Origin: a virus
Reading direction: 5' to 3' (one strand)
Virus record (IMG/VR): IMGVR_UViG_3300037827_000844
Span: 1-24,438 of that record
Length of the DNA stretch: 24,438 nucleotides
Positions 6,953 to 13,828 of the stretch are shown here, piece after piece. Below the pieces are notes generated by a model, which did no database searches, was not told the DNA's origin, and saw nothing but the letters and a program-made list of their open reading frames with translations. Numbering within the stretch: position 1 is the stretch's first letter; every line of letters starts with the position of its first letter. Made by a program: the position numbers and the translations under genes.

Positions 6953-7156
6953 ATGATGGAGAAGAGTGAGATAAGTCCGCTTAATATAAAATCAACATTA
7001 CCAACAAGATTTGTGTGCGGACGCTGTGGGAATGAAACCTTTAAGTTAGTAAGAGAAAACGGTCGTTTAGTTGCTGAATGTATGTTTTGCGATTCGCCTG
7101 TTATTCAAATTCATTGCGTCTGTGACTTTGGCGAAATGAAGGGAAAAGGATATTGA
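6953..7156 (+). CDS. Zinc-ribbon protein A, 67 aa
   Basis: The product has six cysteines in the order C22-x2-C25, C43-x2-C46 and C55-x-C57, framed by CGRCGNETFKLVRENGRL. The first two pairs form a classic zinc ribbon; the third pair may add to metal binding or form a second site. AAAGGATG inside the end of portal serves as ribosome-binding site, and the start follows the portal stop by four bases. The next gene encodes a paralogue with all six cysteines at the same residue numbers. The role is unknown; its place among assembly genes suggests a small virion or assembly factor, or a regulator of late expression. Confidence 0.82.
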   Translation: MMEKSEISPLNIKSTLPTRFVCGRCGNETFKLVRENGRLVAECMFCDSPVIQIHCVCDFGEMKGKGY

Positions 7157-7161
7157 TAAAA

Positions 7162-7365
7162 ATGGATGGCTTCATTAACAATGTACTGAAATTTCCACAA
7201 CACAAAATTTTTGCACAATATCAATGCGGTCATTGCGGCAATGAGTATTTTGTTATTGGCCGTAATGAAGACCAATTATTTGCTCAATGTGATGCTTGCG
7301 GCTATTGCTTGAAACAATTAAATTGCGCTTGCAAGTCAATAGTAAAGACAAACGTTAAAGAATAA
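7162..7365 (+). CDS. Zinc-ribbon protein B, 67 aa (paralogue of A)
   Basis: This protein repeats the pattern of its neighbour: C22-x2-C25, C43-x2-C46, C55-x-C57, with an extra C49. Its core reads CGHCGNEYFVIGRNEDQL. I chose the ATG at 7162 rather than the in-frame TTG at 7153 because the former has an AAGGA 11 bases upstream and makes both paralogues 67 aa with cysteines at identical positions. It begins five bases after gene A ends. The two arose by tandem duplication and have diverged strongly outside the metal ligands. Function is unknown. Confidence 0.82.
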   Translation: MDGFINNVLKFPQHKIFAQYQCGHCGNEYFVIGRNEDQLFAQCDACGYCLKQLNCACKSIVKTNVKE

Positions 7366-7391
7366 TGTTTTATTAATTAGAGGGAATTTTT

Positions 7392-8297
7392 ATGGCTACA
7401 GAATACGGAAGTATCGATGACATGTTAGATGGTTCAAAATCAGCTTATCATGCAGAAACACCAGAGCATCAAGAGCAGTCTCGGCAAATTGAAACGGACT
7501 ATGAAGAAGAACCAGCACGAGATAATGAAATGGACTTGCAAAGCCATGATTCATTTACTCACAAGGAAGAACCGGAGATAGCCGAGCAGGAATCCAAACC
7601 AGAATTGAATCTGGATGAATATGGCAATGAAAAACCAGCGCCTCGCACTTATACCGAAGAGGAAGTCAACGAGCGCATTAATAAAGCGATAAGAGAGCGA
7701 TTAGCCCGTGGAAATCAGCAACAGGACGTTACGCAGCAGCAAATGCAAAAAGCCGCTGATTCAGGCTTTGAGTTCAACGAAGACAGTGACGTGCCTTGGC
7801 CAGAACAGCTTGAGCATTTTGTAGAAAAATCGTTCCATAAAATAATCTCCAAACAACAACAACAGCAAGTACAGCAGCAAGAACAAGCGACTGAAAATGA
7901 GTTTCGTGACCGATTTATCAATGGCATGGAACGCTATGGCGACTTTAAACAAGTGGTTGAAAAGCAACCTGTTACCGATTATATGACCATGGCTTTGCGG
8001 GGCATGAATGACCCTGCTGCTTTTATCTATGCCGCCAGTAAGCGCGCTCCCGCTGAATTATCCCGCATATCGCAAATCAATGACCCTTATGCGCAGATTG
8101 TTGAAATGGGAAAACTTGAGGAGCGTATGCGAAAAGCAGCCAATCAGTCCAATGCGCCAAAGCCTATAGCCCGCACAAGAGATGATGCAAAAATGCCTTT
8201 AAATTCTAAAAAACGTGATGAGACCATTGAGGATTTAATCGCGCAAGCTGATGCAAAGAAAAAGGCTCAATATGCACAGCGAAGGGGTAATCGATAA
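7392..8297 (+). CDS. Scaffolding protein, P22 gp8-like by position and composition
   Basis: The 301-aa product lies between portal and coat, where P22 places its scaffold gp8 (303 aa). It is highly charged and helical, with an acidic first third (DYEEEPARDNEMD), two Gln-rich tracts (around 105-118 and 153-167, the latter KQQQQQVQQQEQ) and a basic C-terminus (DAKKKAQYAQRRGNR). Scaffolds guide coat assembly and then leave the shell; in P22 a basic C-terminal helix-loop-helix binds coat, and the basic end here may do the same. Sequence identity alone would not prove the family; location, length and composition do most of the work. GAGGG lies before the ATG, and a terminator follows nine bases after the stop. 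Confidence 0.82.
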   Translation: MATEYGSIDDMLDGSKSAYHAETPEHQEQSRQIETDYEEEPARDNEMDLQSHDSFTHKEEPEIAEQESKPELNLDEYGNEKPAPRTYTEEEVNERINKAIRERLARGNQQQDVTQQQMQKAADSGFEFNEDSDVPWPEQLEHFVEKSFHKIISKQQQQQVQQQEQATENEFRDRFINGMERYGDFKQVVEKQPVTDYMTMALRGMNDPAAFIYAASKRAPAELSRISQINDPYAQIVEMGKLEERMRKAANQSNAPKPIARTRDDAKMPLNSKKRDETIEDLIAQADAKKKAQYAQRRGNR

Positions 8298-8305
8298 AAA
8301 GCCAG

Positions 8306-8326
8306 GGCGCTGAGGTAGCGCCTTTT
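8306..8326 (+). terminator. Rho-independent terminator after scaffold
   Basis: GGCGCT (8306-8311) pairs with AGCGCC (8317-8322) over a five-base loop and is followed directly by TTTT. It lies nine bases beyond the scaffold stop codon and separates the packaging genes from the coat transcript. Confidence 0.8.
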
Positions 8327-8372
8327 CGATAGCGAATCTAGGCCGCGTGATTATAATTTATTTTGCTGCTAT

Positions 8373-8401
8373 TTGACAATTCCTAAATCCCACTCTATTC
8401 T
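8373..8401 (+). promoter_or_regulatory. Promoter for the coat gene
   Basis: A perfect -35 box TTGACA (8373-8378) is separated by 17 bases from TATTCT (8396-8401), a four-of-six match to the -10 consensus. It sits just after a terminator and about 140 bases ahead of the coat start, so it would give coat its own transcript with a long leader. Confidence 0.6.
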
Positions 8402-8437
8402 GTAAGTGACGAGTAATGCAGGAAGCCGTCACTTGCA
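8401..8437. repeat. Long inverted repeat at the coat promoter/leader
   Basis: TGTAAGTGACG (8401-8411) can pair with CGTCACTTGCA (8427-8437), eleven pairs with one G-T wobble, over a 15-base loop. The left arm begins at the -10 box and spans the expected start of transcription. It is thus either a DNA operator or a hairpin in a read-through RNA. No T-run follows, so a terminator is unlikely. Confidence 0.6.
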
Positions 8438-8542
8438 CCAAAAAATTGGCGTGTAAATATTGTCTACCGCCGGACAAATAGAAAATGAGCGTTGCGCTTT
8501 TGCGTGACATTTATAATCCATTTGTTCGTCAGGGAGACAAAC

Positions 8543-9790
8543 ATGGCTAATATCTTTCAAGAAACCCAGTATGTGCTAGATGATGTATTCATCCGCTTCT
8601 GGAACTCGCTTGCATTTGCAAGAACTGCTAATAGAAATCTCGAAGGTGATTTTAAAAACCTACGCTTTGCAACAGGTCAAACACTTGATTATCGTTTAGA
8701 AGAACGTTATCTCGCTGGCGAAGGTGCGTCTGCTACCTCTGAAGCGCGAGTACAGGTAATAAGACCACTTTCGATTACCAAGCAATTCCGAACTATGATT
8801 GAATATACAGGTTTTAACCTTACTTTCGATCGGGCTCGGGATGAGCCTTATCTTGAAATGGCTAATGCCCCTCGTGCTAAACGTCTAGCAAACTTAGTTG
8901 AGAAGTTCATTGCCTCTGACAATTTCCAACTTCAAACCTATCAAGCAGTAGGAACTCCAGGCGTTCCAGTCGATTTTAATACCATCTTGACTGCTGATGC
9001 CTACATGACCGAATTGGCCATTCCAGAAGATGGTAAGCGCTACGGTGCTCTTCCTCCTCGAGTCGCGGCCAATCTTTCCAATGACTTATTTAGTGTCTTC
9101 AATAACTCCGTTAACACCGGCGCATTGATTGACGGCTTCATTGGTCATTTGTCAGGCTTTGATTTCTTCAAAACTAACTTTTTGACCCGACAAATCGCAG
9201 GCGCCGGTCAGTTGGGCGGTACGCCTCCTGCTGGATTCTTGCTTGCTGGCACGGTAACGAATGGTCCAATAGTAGGTGGAAACACTATTTCTGTGACTGG
9301 CTTAGGACAAGCCGCAGGAACTGTAGTATTCAACGTTGGAGATATTATCGAAGTAGCTCCTGCCGCTGGTGTGTTTATGGTCAACCCATTGACATATGAG
9401 CCTTTAATACAAGGTGCGCAATTTGTAGTGACAGCACAGGTTATCTCTGCAAACGGAAGTACTGCTGATATTCCTGTTAATCCTACTATTGTTGTTGATG
9501 GTGCTCGACAAAACATTTCTGCTCCAATTCCAAACGGCGCTCAAATGTTACTTCGTGCAAGCCATAATGTATCGATTGCTTATCACACTCAAGCGATTGT
9601 GTTCGCAGCTCCTCCTATTAAGGAATTAAGAGGCGGTGTTGAAGCGGTTACTCGATATTCTGACCTTTATAAGTTAGCAATGACTTATTCATTAGGTGCT
9701 GATATCCGTAACTACGAACAGCTTGACCGTATTGACGTTATATGCGGTGTGGCAATCAATCCAGAGTTTGCAGTACGTATTTGCTCATAG
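8543..9790 (+). CDS. Major capsid (coat) protein, P22 gp5-like
   Basis: The 415-aa product has the size of P22 coat (430 aa) and its layout. An N-terminal region contains the shell-forming core (QVIRPLSITKQFRTMIEYTGFNLTF and a DRARDEP loop). A beta-rich middle around 235-345 (VGGNTISVTGLG, VVFNVGDIIEV) is equivalent to the inserted I-domain. A C-terminal core follows (ELRGGVEAVTRYSDLYKLAMTYSLGADIRNYEQLDRIDVICG). It forms the icosahedral shell. The ATG at 8543 is chosen over an upstream TTG at 8492 because AGGGAG stands six bases before it. The gene has its own apparent promoter and is followed by a GC-rich hairpin, consistent with very high expression. Confidence 0.92.
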   Translation: MANIFQETQYVLDDVFIRFWNSLAFARTANRNLEGDFKNLRFATGQTLDYRLEERYLAGEGASATSEARVQVIRPLSITKQFRTMIEYTGFNLTFDRARDEPYLEMANAPRAKRLANLVEKFIASDNFQLQTYQAVGTPGVPVDFNTILTADAYMTELAIPEDGKRYGALPPRVAANLSNDLFSVFNNSVNTGALIDGFIGHLSGFDFFKTNFLTRQIAGAGQLGGTPPAGFLLAGTVTNGPIVGGNTISVTGLGQAAGTVVFNVGDIIEVAPAAGVFMVNPLTYEPLIQGAQFVVTAQVISANGSTADIPVNPTIVVDGARQNISAPIPNGAQMLLRASHNVSIAYHTQAIVFAAPPIKELRGGVEAVTRYSDLYKLAMTYSLGADIRNYEQLDRIDVICGVAINPEFAVRICS

Positions 9791-9797
9791 GGAAAAA

Positions 9798-9820
9798 GCC
9801 CGGTGAAAGCCGGGCGCTTT
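9798..9820 (+). terminator. GC-rich hairpin after coat, probable leaky terminator
   Basis: GCCCGG (9798-9803) pairs with CCGGGC (9810-9815) over a six-base loop, followed by GCTTT rather than a pure T-run. Seven bases past the coat stop, it probably ends part of the coat transcript while letting some polymerase through to the tail genes. Confidence 0.6.
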
Positions 9821-9832
9821 AAAGGGATTTTT

Positions 9833-10162
9833 ATGAATTCGAACGAAGAAAGTGTTTTTTACAATGGTCAACAAATCCTTAAAAAGCATTTTCGAGTTTT
9901 TATCTATCATGCAGATGGTAGTGAAAAGCTTGTCAATGATTATGACGTTTATCAAAGTCATATTGCGAGCGGGGTTTGGTTTGAGACGAAAGATCAAAGA
10001 GATTCGCGAAAGAAAATCAATAAGCCGAAAAAGCCGCCAATCGAAGCGGAAAAAGAAGGCTGTAAAACAAAAAGAGAGCTAAAGGAAGCAGTAAAGGGCG
10101 AAGGAATGCCCACCCATTTATCGGATGAAATGCATTTAACGGATGAAATGACAGGTGAATAA
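9833..10162 (+). CDS. Hypothetical protein between coat and connector, 109 aa
   Basis: The start is the ATG at 9833 with AAAGGG about six bases upstream; an in-frame GTG at 9803 lies inside the hairpin and is unlikely. The N-terminal half looks folded (VFYNGQQILKKHFRVFIYHADGSEKLVNDYDVYQSH). The second half is Lys/Glu-rich and probably disordered, with a short internal repeat near the end (LSDEMHLTDEM). The stop overlaps the next start by one base. P22 has no gene here, so this is an addition to the standard order. It could be a minor head protein. No family is recognised. Confidence 0.75.
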   Translation: MNSNEESVFYNGQQILKKHFRVFIYHADGSEKLVNDYDVYQSHIASGVWFETKDQRDSRKKINKPKKPPIEAEKEGCKTKRELKEAVKGEGMPTHLSDEMHLTDEMTGE

Positions 10163-11121
10163 TGGCCTTAATCTTGCCTCCTACGTTTACTGTTAGGCAG
10201 TTTTTATTTCAAATGTACCGGCTGATCAATTCGTCTAATCCTACTATTCCATTGCATGGGGATGATGACGAACTGGCATTGCTGGTCTTAAATCAATTGC
10301 TGGAGTTTTACGCCGGAACTGGTTTGATGATAACCATAGCGAAAACCGTTAAGACAGATATAAACATTGGAATTTTTACCGTAAAATTTGTTGATCCTGA
10401 TTTTCCTACGCAAGATTTCCAATTTGAAATGGTGAATTTAACGGCAGGTTCGCCTACATTTACTGTGGCCAATGGTGCATTATATCAAGTAGGCGATACC
10501 GTAATTGGCAATGCGATTCCGCTAAATACCATAATCGGCTCGATTGTTGGAAATATAATAACCCTTAGTCAGAATGCGACGTTTACAGGTACTTTTGAAT
10601 TAACTTTTATCCGTGAAATTATTGTCCCAGGAACTGTTTTTATCAAAAATGGCCGTCTTGCGAATTTAGATAGTGCATGGCTATTATTGGATGGCGTGAC
10701 CTATCCCTTGATTATTAAATCGCGAGATGATTATCTTGCCTCATGGAAATTTAATCCCCTTCAAGGGTTACCTCGCTTTGTTATCCTTTTTCCTGATACT
10801 GATGTGGTTACTTTAAGACTCTATCCAGCACCTAGCCAATTTTTTGAGTTTCATTGCCGTGGAAAATTCCAGCTTCCAAGACTTACTAAAGATAGCGATA
10901 TGAGCAGTTTGCCGCTTTATTATATCCGCTATTTATTACTGGCAGTTGCGCGCGATGTTTCGTTGTTTAAGGGTAGAGCTGATGCTTGGACAGATAAACT
11001 AGAGGCTCGCTATCTTGAGGCGTTTGATACCATGGCTGCAACGAGTGAAGTTAATCTTTCGGTAACAGGCGAAGAGGAATCCCTCTTAAATGGCTCTTGG
11101 CGTGTTAGAAGTGGTATATAA
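10162..11121 (+). CDS. Head-tail connector / tail accessory protein (gp4 position) with inserted beta module
   Basis: The 319-aa product lies where P22 encodes gp4, the ring that binds beneath portal, and its helical N-terminus (VRQFLFQMYRLINSS, LALLVLNQLLEFY) and C-terminus (YYIRYLLLAVARDVSLFKG, LEARYLEAFDTMAA) suit that fold. It is about twice as long as P22 gp4 (166 aa). Residues 91-149 form a beta-rich module beginning VNLTAGSPTFTVANGALY that closely resembles residues 370-427 of the tail-collar protein at 18302. The start overlaps the upstream stop by one base. The assignment is by position and secondary-structure character, so it could instead be a different type of connector. Confidence 0.7.
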   Translation: MALILPPTFTVRQFLFQMYRLINSSNPTIPLHGDDDELALLVLNQLLEFYAGTGLMITIAKTVKTDINIGIFTVKFVDPDFPTQDFQFEMVNLTAGSPTFTVANGALYQVGDTVIGNAIPLNTIIGSIVGNIITLSQNATFTGTFELTFIREIIVPGTVFIKNGRLANLDSAWLLLDGVTYPLIIKSRDDYLASWKFNPLQGLPRFVILFPDTDVVTLRLYPAPSQFFEFHCRGKFQLPRLTKDSDMSSLPLYYIRYLLLAVARDVSLFKGRADAWTDKLEARYLEAFDTMAATSEVNLSVTGEEESLLNGSWRVRSGI

Positions 11122-11123
11122 TT

Positions 11124-12896
11124 ATGGCTATCGAAGCACTCCCGATTTTTTGTTACTACGATGTCCAGCGCTTCCAGCAATTTGGCGCTATGGATTGTGC
11201 AAACTGGTATGGAGTACAAGTCGATTCTGGTAAAAAAAAGCAAGCCTTATATCCCTGCATGGGACGCCAGCATGTGACCTTTCTCAATATCAACCGATTG
11301 ATTTTCAATAATGAGCCCCGGGATATTTTTCGAACAGTGAATTTCTTTTATGTCATCGATGGCACTTCTGTTATTCAAGTGGATGCAAATTACAATGAAA
11401 AGCCAATCGGTTCAGTTTCTTTAGGGGGCAAACTTTGGTTTGCTTTCCTAACAGTAGGTACAATTACCTATGCGTTGTTGACCGATCAAAAAAATATCTA
11501 TGTGATTACAGAAAATGGGACGACAGTTACCTATCAAATGATTACTGATCCGAATGCCCCAGGTGGTGCTACAACGGGGGGAATGCCTCTTTATGTCGCT
11601 GCATTTGGTAATCGTTTTGTAGTAAGTCTAGAAAATTCCCCTTTTTATTATTTGACTCGGACTAATCTTTTTAGTGATTCAGGTGATGTCACAAATTGCT
11701 TTACCGTTGCTGGCTCGCCTTTATTCAACCAAGCGTCTGGAATTGTGCGACAATTGGGAGTTCTTCATGCTCAGCTCTACATTTTTACTGATTTTACTAC
11801 TGATATTTGGGCTAATATTGCTACTCAAATCAATGTGAACGGCGTTATTACCGAGTTTCCCTGGAAGTTAAATTCTTCGTACAACTGGGATTACGGGATT
11901 GCTGACGATGATAGTCTGGATATTGATTTTGGGCGCATGGCATGGCTTGGACAGAATAAAAATGGCCTTGTGACTTTTATGAGTTCAACAGGACAACAGC
12001 CAGAGCCTATTTCTAGTCAAGCCATCAATGTATTACTGCAAAATTCCTCAAATCAATCTGGAATTAGCCCATTTATTGAACTTACTGCCGATGGTTTCCT
12101 TTACCAATATGAAAATTCCATCTTTTATCGGGTTTCAGCTGGGAATTTCATGAATTTTCAGATTCTTGACCAAGATAATTTAGCCAATTGTATTGAATAT
12201 AACTACGGAATCGGCCAATGGGAGCGTTGTATTGAACTTAATGGCGAGCGAAACCGCATTCAAAAACACATTTATTTTAATAATAAGCATTTGGTCACCG
12301 TACAAGGCGATCCCGCCATTTATGAAATGGCAGGGAATATCTATCACAATGAGTTAAGAAATGTCGGAACACCACCGCAAGCCCCTAATGCGTTTACGAA
12401 GTTTCCAATCCGTTATGAATTGGTAACACCACCTATCTTTAAAGAAGACTACTCGGAGTTTATTGATGATTACGTTCAAATTGACTTTGTTTTTGGTGAT
12501 CAAACGTTTTATAAACAAAATGCGCCGTTTCTTAATACGGTTTTTATTGTCGATGAGATATCTACCCCAAGCGTGCCCGTTTTTCTAGTCGCGGAAGACG
12601 ATACAACGTTTATCATTGAAGAGGGAACTAATACACCTACCTTTGATGATAACCATTATTTTGACCTCTTTAAGCCGCATATTGAACTCTACTACAGTGA
12701 TGATGGCGGTATAACTTATACGACTGCTGATTTGCGGGAATTCTCGCCTTTGGGGCAATATCGTTGGTTAATGCGCTGGTATGAGCTAAGCATTAGCCGC
12801 AACCGAACATATAAATTGGTTTGTGTGAGTTCCGCTCCGATTGTGATTTTGGGCGCTGTTCGAAATACCCGGCGTGCCAGTGGTGGAGCGAATTAA
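11124..12896 (+). CDS. Tail hub / packaged DNA stabilisation protein, P22 gp10-like
   Basis: The 590-aa product resembles P22 gp10, the hexameric hub beneath the connector that helps keep packaged DNA inside. Recognisable parts are DYGIADDDSLDIDFGRMAWLG and a GQQPEPISSQAI stretch (about 257-301), then a C-terminal block with LYYSDDGGITYT, LGQYRWLMRWYELSISRNRTYKL and APIVILGA (about 522-578), which matches the end of that family. P22 gp10 has 472 residues; part of the excess is an acidic beta-rich stretch at about 458-515 (FLNTVFIVDEIS, FLVAEDDTTFIIEEG). It begins two bases after the connector gene and overlaps the next start by one base. Confidence 0.82.
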   Translation: MAIEALPIFCYYDVQRFQQFGAMDCANWYGVQVDSGKKKQALYPCMGRQHVTFLNINRLIFNNEPRDIFRTVNFFYVIDGTSVIQVDANYNEKPIGSVSLGGKLWFAFLTVGTITYALLTDQKNIYVITENGTTVTYQMITDPNAPGGATTGGMPLYVAAFGNRFVVSLENSPFYYLTRTNLFSDSGDVTNCFTVAGSPLFNQASGIVRQLGVLHAQLYIFTDFTTDIWANIATQINVNGVITEFPWKLNSSYNWDYGIADDDSLDIDFGRMAWLGQNKNGLVTFMSSTGQQPEPISSQAINVLLQNSSNQSGISPFIELTADGFLYQYENSIFYRVSAGNFMNFQILDQDNLANCIEYNYGIGQWERCIELNGERNRIQKHIYFNNKHLVTVQGDPAIYEMAGNIYHNELRNVGTPPQAPNAFTKFPIRYELVTPPIFKEDYSEFIDDYVQIDFVFGDQTFYKQNAPFLNTVFIVDEISTPSVPVFLVAEDDTTFIIEEGTNTPTFDDNHYFDLFKPHIELYYSDDGGITYTTADLREFSPLGQYRWLMRWYELSISRNRTYKLVCVSSAPIVILGAVRNTRRASGGAN

Positions 12897-13192
12897 TGGC
12901 CAATATCTTTTTAGACAGGGTCGATGCAGCTCCCATTTCAAATTCAGAATTTCCCTTTGAATTTAATCAATGGCTAGCCAATACGGTTGATTCGCTTAAT
13001 GAAGTGATTAATGATATTCAAAATGCGCTCACCTTCTTGACCTCACCCAATTATACTGCCGCTCAAATCAGCGCATTTTTCACTGGCGGAATGCTCAGTA
13101 ATGGTGTAATTTTATACGATACTACGAACAATGAATACGTTGGCATGATATCCGGTGCTTTGGTTAAATTTACTACTACGGCTTATCCTTAA
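12896..13192 (+). CDS. Small virion-associated protein, 98 aa, function unknown
   Basis: The ATG at 12896 overlaps the tail hub stop by one base, with GGTGGAG upstream; an in-frame GTG at 12821 lies deep in the hub gene and is rejected. The N-terminal half is helical (FEFNQWLANTVDSLNEVINDIQNAL) and the C-terminal half looks like beta strands (GVILYDTTNNEYVGMISGALVKF). P22 has its tail needle gene gp26 next after gp10, but this protein is far too short to be a needle. It may be a tip or plug protein. Confidence 0.72.
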   Translation: MANIFLDRVDAAPISNSEFPFEFNQWLANTVDSLNEVINDIQNALTFLTSPNYTAAQISAFFTGGMLSNGVILYDTTNNEYVGMISGALVKFTTTAYP

Positions 13193-13209
13193 AGGATTAA
13201 GGGGCTAAA

Positions 13210-13827
13210 ATGGGTTGGTTAGACAGTTTTCTTCATCCTGAAAAGGGATATCAAAAGGGACAAGAAGAGCTTCAGAAATATTTTCAGCAAGCTCAACAAT
13301 TTCAGCAACCCTATCAAAATAATGCCAATCAGGTAGCACCAGGCTTGCTGGAAGCGTTTCAACGCTTATTGAGTCCAGGGGGTCTGCAAGATGAATGGGC
13401 TAAGGGCTATAAAGAAAGCGATTTGGCAAAACAACTTGAGAGTGAGGCAACTGACCGTGGCTTAAGTACGGCTGCTTCTCAGGGGCTTGGCGGTTCTTCT
13501 TCCGCTTTACAAGCTGTCCAAGGCGGAACGCAAAAAATTGTTAATCAGGAACGAAGCCAATATCTTAATGATTTGATGCAGAAATATCTTGCAGGCTTGG
13601 GAATAGGCCAAAATATCTATGGCGTAGGCGCTAATTCGGCGAATAATTCGTCAAATAATGCACTTCGAATGGGTGAAAATTCAGCGAATTTAGAATTCGG
13701 AAAGCAAAATGCGGGCGGTAATTTGTTCTCTAATCTATTAGGTCTGGTAGGCGGAATTGGCGGGAGCGCCTTAGCGGGGCCAATAGGCGGCTCTTTGGCT
13801 AAACGTTGGAACTTGGCAGGGGGATAA
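13210..13827 (+). CDS. Probable DNA-ejection protein (gp7 position)
   Basis: The 205-aa product begins MGWLDSFLHPEKGYQKGQEE and is Gln/Asn/Gly/Ala-rich with helical stretches. It ends in a Gly-rich hydrophobic segment (LFSNLLGLVGGIGGSALAGPIGGSLA, about 171-196) that could insert into a membrane. P22 gp7, a DNA transfer protein of 229 aa, lies in a similar place and is likewise ejected into the host. A Ser-rich turn (LGGSSSALQAVQGGTQKIV) is typical of this type of virion protein. AAGGGG precedes the ATG. The family call is from place, length and composition. Confidence 0.7.
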   Translation: MGWLDSFLHPEKGYQKGQEELQKYFQQAQQFQQPYQNNANQVAPGLLEAFQRLLSPGGLQDEWAKGYKESDLAKQLESEATDRGLSTAASQGLGGSSSALQAVQGGTQKIVNQERSQYLNDLMQKYLAGLGIGQNIYGVGANSANNSSNNALRMGENSANLEFGKQNAGGNLFSNLLGLVGGIGGSALAGPIGGSLAKRWNLAGG

Positions 13828-13828
13828 T

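Noticed and set aside
8460-8477. TTGTC...GACAA short hairpin in the coat leader
   Set aside because: Only five pairs with an eight-base loop and no T-run; below what I would call a feature.
8512-8517. Perfect TATAAT shortly before the coat gene
   Set aside because: The nearest -35-like TTGCGC is only 14 bases upstream, the site overlaps the region close to the ribosome-binding site, and a better-spaced TTGACA promoter lies at 8373-8401.
9208-9516. 102-aa leftward frame inside the coat gene
   Set aside because: Antisense to the I-domain-like part of coat with no translation signals; low leftward stop frequency follows from codon composition.
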